DNA from: Corynebacterium sp. CNJ-954
Lineage (GTDB): Bacteria > Actinomycetota > Actinomycetes > Mycobacteriales > Mycobacteriaceae
Reading direction: 5' to 3'
Assembly: GCF_001942345.1 (NCBI RefSeq)
Contig: NZ_MKKI01000045.1
Coordinates: 124,001-188,000, forward strand
DNA: 64,000 nucleotides
Shown one piece after another: positions 1 through 9,757 of this stretch. The translations under genes and the position numbers were made by a program. Every line of letters starts with the position of its first letter. The first letter of the stretch is position 1. Below the pieces are notes generated by a model, which worked only from the letters and a program-made list of their open reading frames with translations, had not been told where the DNA came from and ran no database searches.

Positions 1-344
1 AACGGTGCGAGGGAACCCCGCGGGCTGGCGACCTCACACTCATTGTCGCGACCGGCCAGACACTTGTCGCATTCGCCGCAGCTGAGGACGAGAGCCACCA
101 AGGCGCTGTCACCGACATCCCAGCCGGTCACAGCATCGCCGGTCTTCTCGACGACACCGGCGACCTCGTGGCCCAACGTTTCGCCGATCAGTGGGTTGTC
201 GTCGCCCCCGGCGATGATGTGCAGGTCAGAGTGGCACAGGCCGGCGCCGGACACCTTCAGCAGAACCTCATCGGCCTCAATCTCCGGAACGGGCTTCTCC
301 TGCACCTCAACGGTGTTGTTCCGGACGTAGGACACTGCTCGCAT
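1..344 (-). CDS. Zinc-dependent alcohol dehydrogenase, N-terminal part (cut by window edge)
   Basis: This is the N-terminal ~114 residues of a medium-chain zinc alcohol dehydrogenase; the rest lies left of the window. Visible are the catalytic-zinc region GLCHSD, the GHE motif (TLGHEVAG) and the four structural-zinc cysteines in CGECDKC...C spacing. Family members oxidise alcohols to aldehydes with NAD(P)+. The ATG at 344 is preceded by AAGAAGGAG at a good distance. A 16-bp inverted repeat (CGGGGT/ACCCCG, 372-387) lies in the leader and could be a regulator site or hairpin. The window ends with an aldehyde dehydrogenase far away, so no direct pathway link can be claimed. Substrate unknown. 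Confidence 0.9.
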   Translation of the reverse strand, partial: MRAVSYVRNNTVEVQEKPVPEIEADEVLLKVSGAGLCHSDLHIIAGGDDNPLIGETLGHEVAGVVEKTGDAVTGWDVGDSALVALVLSCGECDKCLAGRDNECEVASPRGSLAP

Positions 345-424
345 GACTGCTCCTTCTTCGAGAACTGAGCGCGGGGTCATCACCCCGTTCATCTCTCTAC
401 GCTACGCCTTATTCACGGCCAGCT

Positions 425-949
425 TCAGAACAGTCGCGACGAGGATATTTCCACAGGTTCCTCCAGTTCCAGCAGCCGGCGCTTCCGCGTCAGACCACCG
501 GCGTACCCGGTGAGGGAACCGTCGGCGCCGACCACCCGGTGACACGGGATGATGATGCTGACCGGGTTGCGGCCGACCACCTGCCCGACGCGCTGGGCGA
601 GCCTGGGGTTCCCGAGCTTCGTGGCGAGCGTCCCGTAGGTGGTGGTCTCTCCGTAGGGGATCTGTCTGAGCAGTGCCCACACCTTCTCCGAGAAGCCGTC
701 CCCGTGGGTCGCGACGGTGACGTCGAAGGTCTGACGCTGTCCGGTGAGGTACTCCGACAGTTCGGTGGTGGCCTGGGCGAGGACGCCGTCGGACGCTACG
801 TCCTGTCGCGCGACCCGGTCGCCGAAGGGAGTATCGTCGGGAAGGGGAGAGTGGTCGGGGAAGTACAGCCCGGTCACTGCGTCACCGTCGGCGACCAGGG
901 TCAACGGCCCGACCGGTGTGTCAATCAGGGTGTGCCGGACAGCCATCAT
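425..949 (-). CDS. ogt: Methylated-DNA--protein-cysteine S-methyltransferase (Ogt type)
   Basis: Suicide repair enzyme that moves the alkyl group from O6-alkylguanine in DNA to its own cysteine. The active-site motif IIPCHRVVG is present with the acceptor Cys near residue 136, followed by the usual GYAGGLTRKRRLLELE C-terminus. About 174 residues, the usual size of Ogt proteins without an Ada domain. The reading frame extends upstream to 985, but GGAAAGG sits 8 nt before the ATG at 949 (a second ATG follows at 946), so I start there. It stands alone between the alcohol dehydrogenase and an amidohydrolase on the same strand. No adaptive-response regulator is visible nearby. Confidence 0.92.
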   Translation of the reverse strand: MMAVRHTLIDTPVGPLTLVADGDAVTGLYFPDHSPLPDDTPFGDRVARQDVASDGVLAQATTELSEYLTGQRQTFDVTVATHGDGFSEKVWALLRQIPYGETTTYGTLATKLGNPRLAQRVGQVVGRNPVSIIIPCHRVVGADGSLTGYAGGLTRKRRLLELEEPVEISSSRLF

Positions 950-1002
950 AGCCACCGCCTTTCCGTGCTTATCGTGTTGTCTCACCGGGTAGACGCGCCG
1001 GG

Positions 1003-1788
1003 TCAGCGGTCTGTGAGGTCGGTGGTCCGGAGGTAGAAACGTGCGGCGTTGTTCCAGAAGACGTCCTCGACGTGATCGGCACCGACGGTGTCGGTGACGA
1101 TCTCGGTGATGAGGTCCAGGTCGGTGTCGGTGAACGGACGCGCCGCCCTGGTGGACGGGAGGTCGGTGCCGACCATCAGGGCCGACGGATCAATCTCCAT
1201 GATCTGCCGGATCACGGTCGCGGGGTCAAGATCGACGCGTCCGAACCCGGTCGCCTTCACCTTGACCCCTTTCTCCACCAGCCGTAGCAGCCCCGGGACA
1301 CCGTCGCGGTGCATGCCGAGGTGGTCGATACTCACCGCGGGCAGACCGGTCAGGACGTCCTCCAGCCCGTCGAGTTCGCGGGCGTCGACGTAGAGCTCGG
1401 TGTGCCAGCCGACGAGGTCGTGGACTCGTCGTGCGAGTGCGGCGAGGTCACCGGTCCCGGCGGAGCCGCCGCGTTTCAGGTTGAACCGTACTGCCCGGAT
1501 GCCGGCCCGGTCGAGGTCCCGGATCGTCTCGTCGGTGGTGTCGGCGGGGATCTGGGTCACGCCGACGAAGCCGGGTCCCAGCACGCTCAACGCGTCGCGG
1601 AGGTACCCCTGGTCGAACGCCTGGAAGGACCCGGAGACGACGGCACCTCCGGCGACGTTCAGCTCAGCGACGCGCTGCAGGTAGTCCTGTGCGGTGAACG
1701 GGTCGGGCAGGTAGCCGTTGTTCTCCACGAGCGGGTGCGCGGGGTCGATGACGTGGAAGTGGGCGTCGAACAGGCGGGGGCGGGTCAC
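1003..1788 (-). CDS. Amidohydrolase-2 family metal-dependent hydrolase
   Basis: TIM-barrel hydrolase of the amidohydrolase-related family (same broad group as LigI lactonase and decarboxylases). The N-terminus has the metal-binding HxH pair (FDAHFHVIDP); later DHLGMH and GTDLPS are the expected barrel-end motifs. Substrate cannot be read from the sequence. I start at the GTG at 1788 because AGGAG stands 7 nt before it; an upstream TTG at 1827 has no comparable site. 261 residues, normal for the family. Divergent from the DUF1275 gene, 133 bp away; the shared gap has AT-rich hexamers (TATAGT) but no convincing promoter pair. Confidence 0.85.
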   Translation of the reverse strand: MTRPRLFDAHFHVIDPAHPLVENNGYLPDPFTAQDYLQRVAELNVAGGAVVSGSFQAFDQGYLRDALSVLGPGFVGVTQIPADTTDETIRDLDRAGIRAVRFNLKRGGSAGTGDLAALARRVHDLVGWHTELYVDARELDGLEDVLTGLPAVSIDHLGMHRDGVPGLLRLVEKGVKVKATGFGRVDLDPATVIRQIMEIDPSALMVGTDLPSTRAARPFTDTDLDLITEIVTDTVGADHVEDVFWNNAARFYLRTTDLTDR

Positions 1789-1921
1789 TGCTGTGCTCCT
1801 GTGGCTGGTGGATGGGTCCGCCTGCAACGATATCCGCCCGGTGGGCAGTCTTGAATCCAGGTACTATAGCGGCCCCGCACACCCCTCGCGCTCCCCGTTC
1901 CCCATACCGAAAGCTCTCCAC

Positions 1922-2632
1922 ATGCCCCCACAGCATCCTGCCCTCGGCCCGTACTACGACCGCCGCGAGATGAATCTCGGCATCGTCCTCGCCGGACTCG
2001 CCGGGGCGATGGGAGCGGCCGCCTGGCTGCACACCTCCGGCTGGTACGTGACGTTCATGACCGGCAACACCGAACGGATGATCCTCGAGCACTTCAAGGG
2101 CAACCACGTTCTCGGACTCGGCGCCCTGGCCACTGTGCTCGCGTTCCTGGTGGGCGTGATGGTCGCCACCCTGGCCCGTATCCACTGGTGGAAGAAGTCC
2201 CGGCACGGTGCCACGCTGGTCACCATGGCCGCCGCCTACGTCGCCTGGCTGGTCGACGTGCTCACGAACGATTCCGACGCGCCTCTCGGCGTCGTCCCGA
2301 TCCTGTCACTGGCCTTCGGCCTCGGGGCGTTGAACACCTCGATCAGCCGTCAGAACCAGGTCGCCATGCCGCTGTCGTATGTCACCGGCACCCTGGTGAA
2401 GATGGGGCAGGGGTTCGCCCTGCACCTGTCCGGTGTCCGCCGGTGGGTGTGGGTCGCCCAGGTCGTGACCTACGCCGGATTCCTCGCCGGGATCGTGCTC
2501 GGCGGCACGGTGTTCCACTCCATCGGGACACATAATTCGCTGGCGGCCCTGGCCCTGATGTCCACCGTGATCGCCGTGATCACCTGGAAGCTCGACCATC
2601 CGCGCTTCGCGGACAAGGACGCGGGTGAATAG
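1922..2632 (+). CDS. DUF1275 (YoaK-type) integral membrane protein
   Basis: 236-residue membrane protein with about six hydrophobic segments and the DUF1275 signature stretches FMTGNTERM (early) and SYVTGTLVKMGQGF (middle). Function of the family is unknown. The reading frame is open from 1718, but homologous-looking sequence begins at the ATG at 1922. It lies upstream of the acyltransferase cluster with a 166-bp gap (2633-2798) in which I see no terminator or clear promoter, so co-transcription is possible but not shown. Confidence 0.85.
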   Translation: MPPQHPALGPYYDRREMNLGIVLAGLAGAMGAAAWLHTSGWYVTFMTGNTERMILEHFKGNHVLGLGALATVLAFLVGVMVATLARIHWWKKSRHGATLVTMAAAYVAWLVDVLTNDSDAPLGVVPILSLAFGLGALNTSISRQNQVAMPLSYVTGTLVKMGQGFALHLSGVRRWVWVAQVVTYAGFLAGIVLGGTVFHSIGTHNSLAALALMSTVIAVITWKLDHPRFADKDAGE

Positions 2633-2798
2633 ACCCCTCCGCGGACGGCGGCTGTGTCATCGGTCACGAAGCGGTGTTCACCTGCTGCGCTGCGTGCTCC
2701 AGCGTGTTATCACAGAGCCCTGACGTTCCCCGTCCTTCCCATACTCCCCGCCCTTTCACGCTTCACCTCACCCCTGACCCTGGAAAGGACCCTTTGTC

Positions 2799-4385
2799 AT
2801 GGAATACACCGAACTCTCGGCGTACCGGCTGCACCCCGGGCACGTCACCACCTGGACCCCCACCGCCGCCGATGCCTGGGCTGTTGATCCGCGCCCGCTG
2901 TCCAGCAACCACGAAGCACACGTCCGGGAGTCGCTCGCCTCCCCGTCGGCGGATACTCGGACGGACCCCCGGACGGACTCCCGGACCGAGCCGCGGGGCG
3001 ACAACTGGATCGGCACGGCGTTCCGCATCCACCACCCGTTCGACGCCGAGGCGTTCAGCGCCACCCTGCGGCTGTGGATGGTGCGGCACGAGGCCTACCG
3101 CACGACCGCGGTCGCCGGGACGGTCGGCGACACGGGGGTAGAGGGCGACGCCCTGCACCGCGAGACCCTGCCGGCCGACGCCGTCGACGTCTCCTCCCAC
3201 ACCGTCGGCGACCTGCCGGACGCCGGAAGCGTCCATGCGTTCCTGGAACACCATTTCGCCACCGAGGTCTCCGCACTACGCTGGCCGCACCTCACCGTCG
3301 CCACCGTCGGGCCGGACGACGCGTCCGCCGGCGATCCCGCCGTCTCCCTCGGTAGCCAGGACGGCCCGTGGTTCACCGTGGTCTTCGCCGCCGACCATGC
3401 GGTGATGGACGCCTACACCCAGATCGTCTCCATCGCGGAGCTGCGGGAGATCTACGCCGCACAGCTGGCCGACCGCACCCCGGAACTTCCGTTGGCCGGG
3501 TCCCACGTGGACTACAGCCGGGTCGAGCGTGACCTCGCCGACAGCCTCACCGCGGACCATCCGGTGGTGCAGCGGTGGCGCACCTTCCTCACCGGTGCCG
3601 GCGTCACCGGCGGGGACGCCGGGACGTCCGCCACGCCGCGTCTTCCGCTGGCCGGTGCCCATGCCGACGAGGAGCGGGACGTCCAGCAGGTCAGCACGTC
3701 GATGTGGCTGCTCGGCGAGGTGGACGCCACCGTCTTCGGTCAGCTCAGCAAGCGCTACGGCGGCAGCCAGGTCACCGGACTGCTGGCGGCACTGAAGGTC
3801 GCCGCCGCGCGCGCCGACCGCGCCGGACTGTGCGGTGACACCTTCCGTTACGTCATGCCGATGCACACCCGCACCTCCCCGGAGTTCGCGTTGTCGGCCG
3901 GGTGGTTCGTCGGGCTGATGCCGGTGGAGGACCCCATGCCCCGCGGTGCAGCGTTCTCCGAGGCGGTGTCGGCGACGACGGCGGCGGTGAAGGAGAACCG
4001 CGACCTGGTGGCCTACCCGTACCCGAAGGTGGCCGAACTGCTCCAGGTCGCCGAGCCGCCGCGGTTCGTGGTGTCGTACGTGGACACCCGGTTCATCCCC
4101 GGTGCGGAGGACTGGACCCCCCACGACCGGACGCTGCGCGGTGTCGCCTACAGCTCCACCGACGTCTACATCTGGGTCGTCCGGACGAAGGGCGGGGTGA
4201 ACATCTCGATGCGCTACCCCGACGCTCCCTGCACCCGCGATTCCGTGCGGGCGCTGGTCGCCGAGTACTTCGCCGTCCTGCACAGCGTGGTCGACACCGG
4301 GGACGCCGCCTCGTTGCCGTTCGGCGCGGCTGAGGCTGGCGAGACGGCTGGCACGACGGTCAGCGAACCGGTGTACGAGGGCTGA
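2799..4385 (+). CDS. PapA-type (condensation-fold) acyltransferase 1
   Basis: 528-residue member of the CoA-dependent acyltransferase/condensation fold. The start (LSAYRLHPGHVTTWTP) and the active-site motif H200-AVM-D204 match the HxxxD form used by mycobacterial PapA proteins, where only the second His of the NRPS HHxxxD motif is kept. Those enzymes transfer acyl chains onto hydroxyls of glycolipids or polyketides; the substrate here is unknown. Residues ~50-65 are a D-x-R-T repeat of low complexity, possibly a linker. GGAAAGGA precedes the ATG. The next acyltransferase starts 4 nt after the stop, so the two are probably co-translated. Confidence 0.85.
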   Translation: MEYTELSAYRLHPGHVTTWTPTAADAWAVDPRPLSSNHEAHVRESLASPSADTRTDPRTDSRTEPRGDNWIGTAFRIHHPFDAEAFSATLRLWMVRHEAYRTTAVAGTVGDTGVEGDALHRETLPADAVDVSSHTVGDLPDAGSVHAFLEHHFATEVSALRWPHLTVATVGPDDASAGDPAVSLGSQDGPWFTVVFAADHAVMDAYTQIVSIAELREIYAAQLADRTPELPLAGSHVDYSRVERDLADSLTADHPVVQRWRTFLTGAGVTGGDAGTSATPRLPLAGAHADEERDVQQVSTSMWLLGEVDATVFGQLSKRYGGSQVTGLLAALKVAAARADRAGLCGDTFRYVMPMHTRTSPEFALSAGWFVGLMPVEDPMPRGAAFSEAVSATTAAVKENRDLVAYPYPKVAELLQVAEPPRFVVSYVDTRFIPGAEDWTPHDRTLRGVAYSSTDVYIWVVRTKGGVNISMRYPDAPCTRDSVRALVAEYFAVLHSVVDTGDAASLPFGAAEAGETAGTTVSEPVYEG

Positions 4386-4389
4386 GTCG

Positions 4390-5772
<1,383 letters not shown>

Positions 5773-5830
5773 GGCGGTGCAGGGTGCCGGTATGCGACGA
5801 TGTTGCACACCACTGGCGAGAGGAACACCT

Positions 5831-6403
5831 ATGAGCGCAACCGCGCGCCACATCGTATGGATCAACGGCGCATTCGGTGCGGGGAAGACGACTGCCGCGC
5901 GGATACTCGCGGATGAGATTCCGGGTGCTGTCATCATCGATCCCGAGGAGATCGGTGCCCTGCTGCGGCCGGTTCTCCAGCCGGTGGCCCCGGTGCGGGA
6001 CTTCCAGGAGTGGCCCGCGTGGCGACAACTCGTTGCCGCCACGCTCAACGCTGTTCTGCGGGAGTTGCCAGAGGACGGGCCGGCGCTGGTCATTGTTCCT
6101 CAGACCGTCCTCGTCGAGCAATACTGGTCAGAGATCATTTCTGACCTTGATCCGTCGGCGCGACTCACACCTGTGGCGTTGCACGTCGATCAGGAGGAGC
6201 ACCGCCGTCGTGCGACCGAAGACACCGAGGAGCCTGGTGCGCTCCGGTGGCGACTCAGTCGGTTCGCGTCCTTCCGCGAGGCCGGGTGGATCCGGCGTGA
6301 ATTCATCGGCGTCGATGTCTCCGAGCTCAGCCGGGATGCGACGGTCGCGGCGATCCGCGGCGTGACCGTGCCTCTGTGGGACGGTCGAGCAGACCACGAG
6401 TGA
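5831..6403 (+). CDS. TmrB-like P-loop NTP-binding protein
   Basis: 190-residue P-loop protein. Walker A is G13-AFGAGK-T20 in the context VWINGAFGAGKTT, and the following DPEEIG, DFQEWPAWR and LVIVPQTVL stretches fit Bacillus TmrB, an ATP-binding protein that gives resistance to tunicamycin, an inhibitor of lipid-linked sugar transfer. The family also includes uncharacterised kinases, so the drug role is inference. AGGA precedes the ATG at 5831. It follows two acyltransferases on the same strand, 58 nt downstream, and converges on two more. It could protect or modify a lipid-linked sugar intermediate, but nothing here proves that. Confidence 0.75.
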   Translation: MSATARHIVWINGAFGAGKTTAARILADEIPGAVIIDPEEIGALLRPVLQPVAPVRDFQEWPAWRQLVAATLNAVLRELPEDGPALVIVPQTVLVEQYWSEIISDLDPSARLTPVALHVDQEEHRRRATEDTEEPGALRWRLSRFASFREAGWIRREFIGVDVSELSRDATVAAIRGVTVPLWDGRADHE

Positions 6404-6409
6404 CCTGCT

Positions 6410-6503
6410 GTGGCAGAGGCAATGGCCCCGTGGCAGAGGTACCGGGCGGTTTCAGGGTCCAGAACGACCGTCGCCTCTGCCGCCGGACCGTTTGCTCTGC
6501 CAC
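6410..6503. repeat. Nested inverted-repeat element between convergent genes
   Basis: GTGGCAGAGG occurs directly at 6410-6419 and 6430-6439 and, inverted, as CCTCTGCC at 6474-6481 and CTCTGCCAC at 6495-6503. Outer and inner copies can pair to form two nested stems. It lies between convergent genes (stops at 6403 and 6561), so it may act as a bidirectional terminator, though there is no T tract. Confidence 0.6.
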
Positions 6504-6560
6504 CCTCTCCGGCGCACATATGCCACCCTTCGTGGGGCACGGATGCCAGCGCGCCCCGGC

Positions 6561-7778
6561 CTACCTCAGCGCCGCCGACAGTCGGTCCAGCACCCCGCCC
6601 ATGACCTGACGTGCCTCCGGTGTATCCGGGTACTTTGCGCGGACGGCCAGACCGTCGCGGGTGCGCGAGAACCACAGCTGGGCGGTGTCGGTGGGAGAGG
6701 TCGACGAGATGTAGCGCGCCTGCGGCAGCGGGTCGCCACGGTGGCGGAAGTCCATGTAGGACACCATCGGCACCACACCGGCAGGCAGCGCCGGTCGGCA
6801 TTCCCGGATCATCGTCTCCAACGGGAGACCTGCCACGGTCACCGCGTCGCGTAGCCAGCGTGCCGTCGATACGGGGTCACCGGCACGGGCGACGACGGGA
6901 GCGTTGCTGACCATCCAACCGATGACATCGTGGCGCGGGTCATCCCGCCGTCCCCGGGTGTGTACCGGGATGACCGTGGCGAACTCCGGGGAGCCGGTCA
7001 CGGGTTCCATCGCCTCGGCCAACGCGGTGAGGATGACGGCGAACGTGCGATGGTCGAGGTCCCCGTCGAGCGCCGCCGCAGGTGTGAGGCTCCGGACGTC
7101 GTGGACCGGCTCGGTCATGCCCGTGCTGAGCTGCACCGGGAAGGCAGGGACATGACCCTCGGTGACCGTGAAGAACCGTTTCCACACGTCCAGCGCCGCC
7201 CCGGTGGTTGCGGAGGTGTCTGAAGCGGGGGTCGGTTCTGTGTCGGCGTCGGTGACAGGACGGCCGTGCAACGCGTCCCACAGCCGTCGCAGCGCCAGGT
7301 CGATGCTGAGCATGTCGCCGTGGACATGGTCGACGGCGAAGAGCAGTGTGGTCCCGGCCCGTGCAGCGTAGACACCCGGCACCGCACCAGGCAGACATGC
7401 TGCAGCGATCCGGTCGGCCAACTCAACCTCCGTCGGCACCGGACGGACCTGGCCGACCGAGACCGTCAGTGCGTCGGGGGAGAACGTCGCATGGACGTCA
7501 TCCGAGGCGACGCGGCGCAGGGATGGTGCACCGACGACGACGGTGTGCACTGCGTCGGCCAGCTCCGCGTCCGACCATGCCGGTGCGTCGTCGGGACCGC
7601 TGATGTCCACCGTGCCCCCGATCCACGTCGACCGTCCTGACGCGGCGACGGCGGCGAGATGGTTGCGCTGGTTGAACGTGAGGGGGACGCGGGGCCCCGA
7701 CGGTGCGCCCGCCCACTGCAACTCCAGCTCCACGAAAGACCCGGCCAGGGGAACGTGATCGAGGTAGGTGACGTCCAT
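6561..7778 (-). CDS. PapA-type acyltransferase 3
   Basis: 405-residue condensation-fold protein with active-site motif H151-VHG-D155 in LLFAVDHVHGDMLS. The C-terminal MVSYMDFRHRGD and LWFSRTRDGLAVRAKYPDTPE stretches resemble the equivalent parts of acyltransferases 1 and 4 (SYVDTRF; LWVYRNADGLGIG), so all three are paralogues. The glycine after the catalytic Asp is replaced by Met. Open frame upstream to 7979, but the ATG at 7778 sits 8 nt after the stop of the upstream gene and begins family-like sequence. Likely the second gene of a two-gene minus-strand operon. Confidence 0.8.
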   Translation of the reverse strand: MDVTYLDHVPLAGSFVELELQWAGAPSGPRVPLTFNQRNHLAAVAASGRSTWIGGTVDISGPDDAPAWSDAELADAVHTVVVGAPSLRRVASDDVHATFSPDALTVSVGQVRPVPTEVELADRIAAACLPGAVPGVYAARAGTTLLFAVDHVHGDMLSIDLALRRLWDALHGRPVTDADTEPTPASDTSATTGAALDVWKRFFTVTEGHVPAFPVQLSTGMTEPVHDVRSLTPAAALDGDLDHRTFAVILTALAEAMEPVTGSPEFATVIPVHTRGRRDDPRHDVIGWMVSNAPVVARAGDPVSTARWLRDAVTVAGLPLETMIRECRPALPAGVVPMVSYMDFRHRGDPLPQARYISSTSPTDTAQLWFSRTRDGLAVRAKYPDTPEARQVMGGVLDRLSAALR

Positions 7779-7786
7779 CCGAGGTC

Positions 7787-9148
7787 TCAGACAGCGGCGA
7801 GAATGTCGTGGACCGTGGCGACGTAGGTCTCCACCGATTGCCGGGCGGTCGGGTTGTCCGGCGCCTGGGAGCCGATGCCGAGTCCGTCGGCGTTGCGGTA
7901 GACCCACAGGTTGGCGTTGCTGGTCCTGCCGAAACCGGTGAACAGGCGGATGTCCGCGCCGTCGGGTTCCTCGAACCACCCGAGGTCGAGGTAGGTCACC
8001 ATCTGCGGGCTCCCCATCACTGACGGGTCCACCTGTCCGCTGAGGATCAGGTGTCCCAGCGAGGCGTGCACCGGCTCGTCCAGCGCCGCCTTCAGGCGCG
8101 CCTGGGCGGTCACGACGTCGGGCAGGACGTCCTCCACCGTCGTGCCGCTGACGGGGAAGTACAGCGGGGTGAAGTTGCAGAACCAGCCCTGGGAGACGGC
8201 GTAGCGGCGACCACGGGTCGCGGAGACCACCACCGTGGCGTAGTGGTCCTCGCCGGTGAGCCGCGCGTGCGCCAGGCCGAGCGCGGCGTACACCACGGTG
8301 CTGAAACTGACCTGGTGTTCGCGGGCGAGTGCACGCAGGCGGCCGGTCAGGTCCGGGTCCGCCAGAACGCCGTCGATGCCGACGACCGGTTGCGGTTCGC
8401 CGTCGACGATGCCGGTGGGCAGCGGAAAGTCCGGGACGCGGCCACCGGTGATCTCGAACAGGCCACGCCAGGCACGGACACCGGGGGAGTCGTCCCCCAC
8501 CGCGGCGGCCCGCTCATGCTCGTCCCGGATGTAGTCGAGGAAGCTCGGACGCGTCTGCGCGGCCAGTGCCTGCGCAGCGGGCCCCGTGTCGCCGGTGTAG
8601 CGGGCCATGAGTTCCAGTAGCCCGGTCATCTGGGAGATCCCGTCGCCGGAGGCGTGGTCCAGGGCGAGCAGCAGGTCGAAGGACCGGCCGTCCTCCCGGG
8701 CCGCCGTGACGACCGCGAGAGCAGGCGCGTGATCGAAGACGGCGGTGGTGGCGAGCAGGTCGGTGACGGTGCCGGTGACCGGTGCAGGCACAAGGTCGAC
8801 GGCGTCGGCGGGCACCGTCCGACGACGGATCGAACCGTCCGGTGCGTCGCCGTCCACCGACAGCGTGGACCGGAGCCCCTCGTGCGCGGCGACGAAGTCG
8901 TTGACCGCGCGGGTGAGTCGCTCCCGGTCCGGGACGCCGGGCAGTGTCGCCACCGAACAGGTGTAGGCGTGGTGCCGTCGTCCCTGTGCCCGTCCCGCCA
9001 GCACGCCGCGGACATGGTCGGTCTGCAGGAAGGATGCCGGGGTGGGGTCGTCGGCGGTGGCGGCGTAGGCGGCGGTCATGGTCTCGGAAGGCAGCCACGT
9101 GGTCACCGTGCCCTGGGGCGACCAGTCGTGTCCGTCGATGATTCTCAT
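7787..9148 (-). CDS. PapA-type acyltransferase 4
   Basis: 453-residue condensation-fold protein beginning HDWSPQGTVTTWLPSE, which parallels the HPGHVTTWTP start of acyltransferase 1. Active-site motif is H165-ASG-D169-G170, the complete HxxxDG. GWFCNFTPLYFPV corresponds to GWFVGLMPVEDPM in acyltransferase 1. Expected activity is acyl transfer to a lipid or sugar hydroxyl in the cell envelope pathway. Upstream on this strand a -10-like TATAGT lies at 9195-9200 with a poor -35. First gene of the operon with acyltransferase 3. Confidence 0.82.
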   Translation of the reverse strand: MRIIDGHDWSPQGTVTTWLPSETMTAAYAATADDPTPASFLQTDHVRGVLAGRAQGRRHHAYTCSVATLPGVPDRERLTRAVNDFVAAHEGLRSTLSVDGDAPDGSIRRRTVPADAVDLVPAPVTGTVTDLLATTAVFDHAPALAVVTAAREDGRSFDLLLALDHASGDGISQMTGLLELMARYTGDTGPAAQALAAQTRPSFLDYIRDEHERAAAVGDDSPGVRAWRGLFEITGGRVPDFPLPTGIVDGEPQPVVGIDGVLADPDLTGRLRALAREHQVSFSTVVYAALGLAHARLTGEDHYATVVVSATRGRRYAVSQGWFCNFTPLYFPVSGTTVEDVLPDVVTAQARLKAALDEPVHASLGHLILSGQVDPSVMGSPQMVTYLDLGWFEEPDGADIRLFTGFGRTSNANLWVYRNADGLGIGSQAPDNPTARQSVETYVATVHDILAAV

Positions 9149-9235
9149 TCGTACATCCGCTCGTGAGGGGTGGAAGAGGACATGTCAGCCCCTGACTATA
9201 GGTCGGCTGCGCGGCCGCCGCAGCACAGTGCCGCA

Positions 9236-9757
9236 TCAGAGGGACAGCTTGAACCCCTGGTGGCTGGCGGTGTATCCCAGCCGCTCGTAGAAACGGTGGG
9301 CGTCCGTCCTCGTGACGTCGGAGGTCAGCTGGGCCAGTGTCGCCCCGCGGGAGCGACCGTAGGCGTGGACCCGGTCGAACAGGGCCGAGCCCAGCCCGCT
9401 GCCACGTGTCCCGGCGGCGACCCGGACCGCCTCGATCTGCAGGCGGGTCGCTCCGCCGCGGGAGAGTCCGGGGAGCAGGGTCAGTTGCATGGTCGCCACC
9501 GCGGGACCGGAGGTCGGCGAGTTCTCGCGCACGATGAGGAGAAGATGGTTCGGGTCCGCGTCGATCCGGCGGAACGCCTCCATGTAGGGCGCCAGGGACG
9601 ACGACTCCCGTGTCCGTCCCAACGGATCGTCGGTGAGCAGCGCGACGATGTCGGCGACGTCGACGTCCCGGGCGCGGGACAGGTGGAACGTGCGGCCGTC
9701 GAGGGTGAGGGTCTCCGGGTCCGTGTCGTCCGTGTCGTGGTCGTCCATGATGGTCAT
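9236..9757 (-). CDS. GNAT-family N-acetyltransferase
   Basis: 173-residue GNAT protein; the acetyl-CoA-binding motif is VAAGTRGSGLGSALFDRV, followed by the usual AHRFYERLGYT C-terminal segment. Moves an acetyl group from acetyl-CoA to an amine; substrate unknown. The ATG at 9757 overlaps the stop of the upstream old yellow enzyme gene (ATGA), so the pair is translationally coupled and I chose this start over an earlier frame opening at 9841. A few Asp-rich residues (DDHDTDDTD) open the protein. Confidence 0.85.
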   Translation of the reverse strand: MTIMDDHDTDDTDPETLTLDGRTFHLSRARDVDVADIVALLTDDPLGRTRESSSLAPYMEAFRRIDADPNHLLLIVRENSPTSGPAVATMQLTLLPGLSRGGATRLQIEAVRVAAGTRGSGLGSALFDRVHAYGRSRGATLAQLTSDVTRTDAHRFYERLGYTASHQGFKLSL

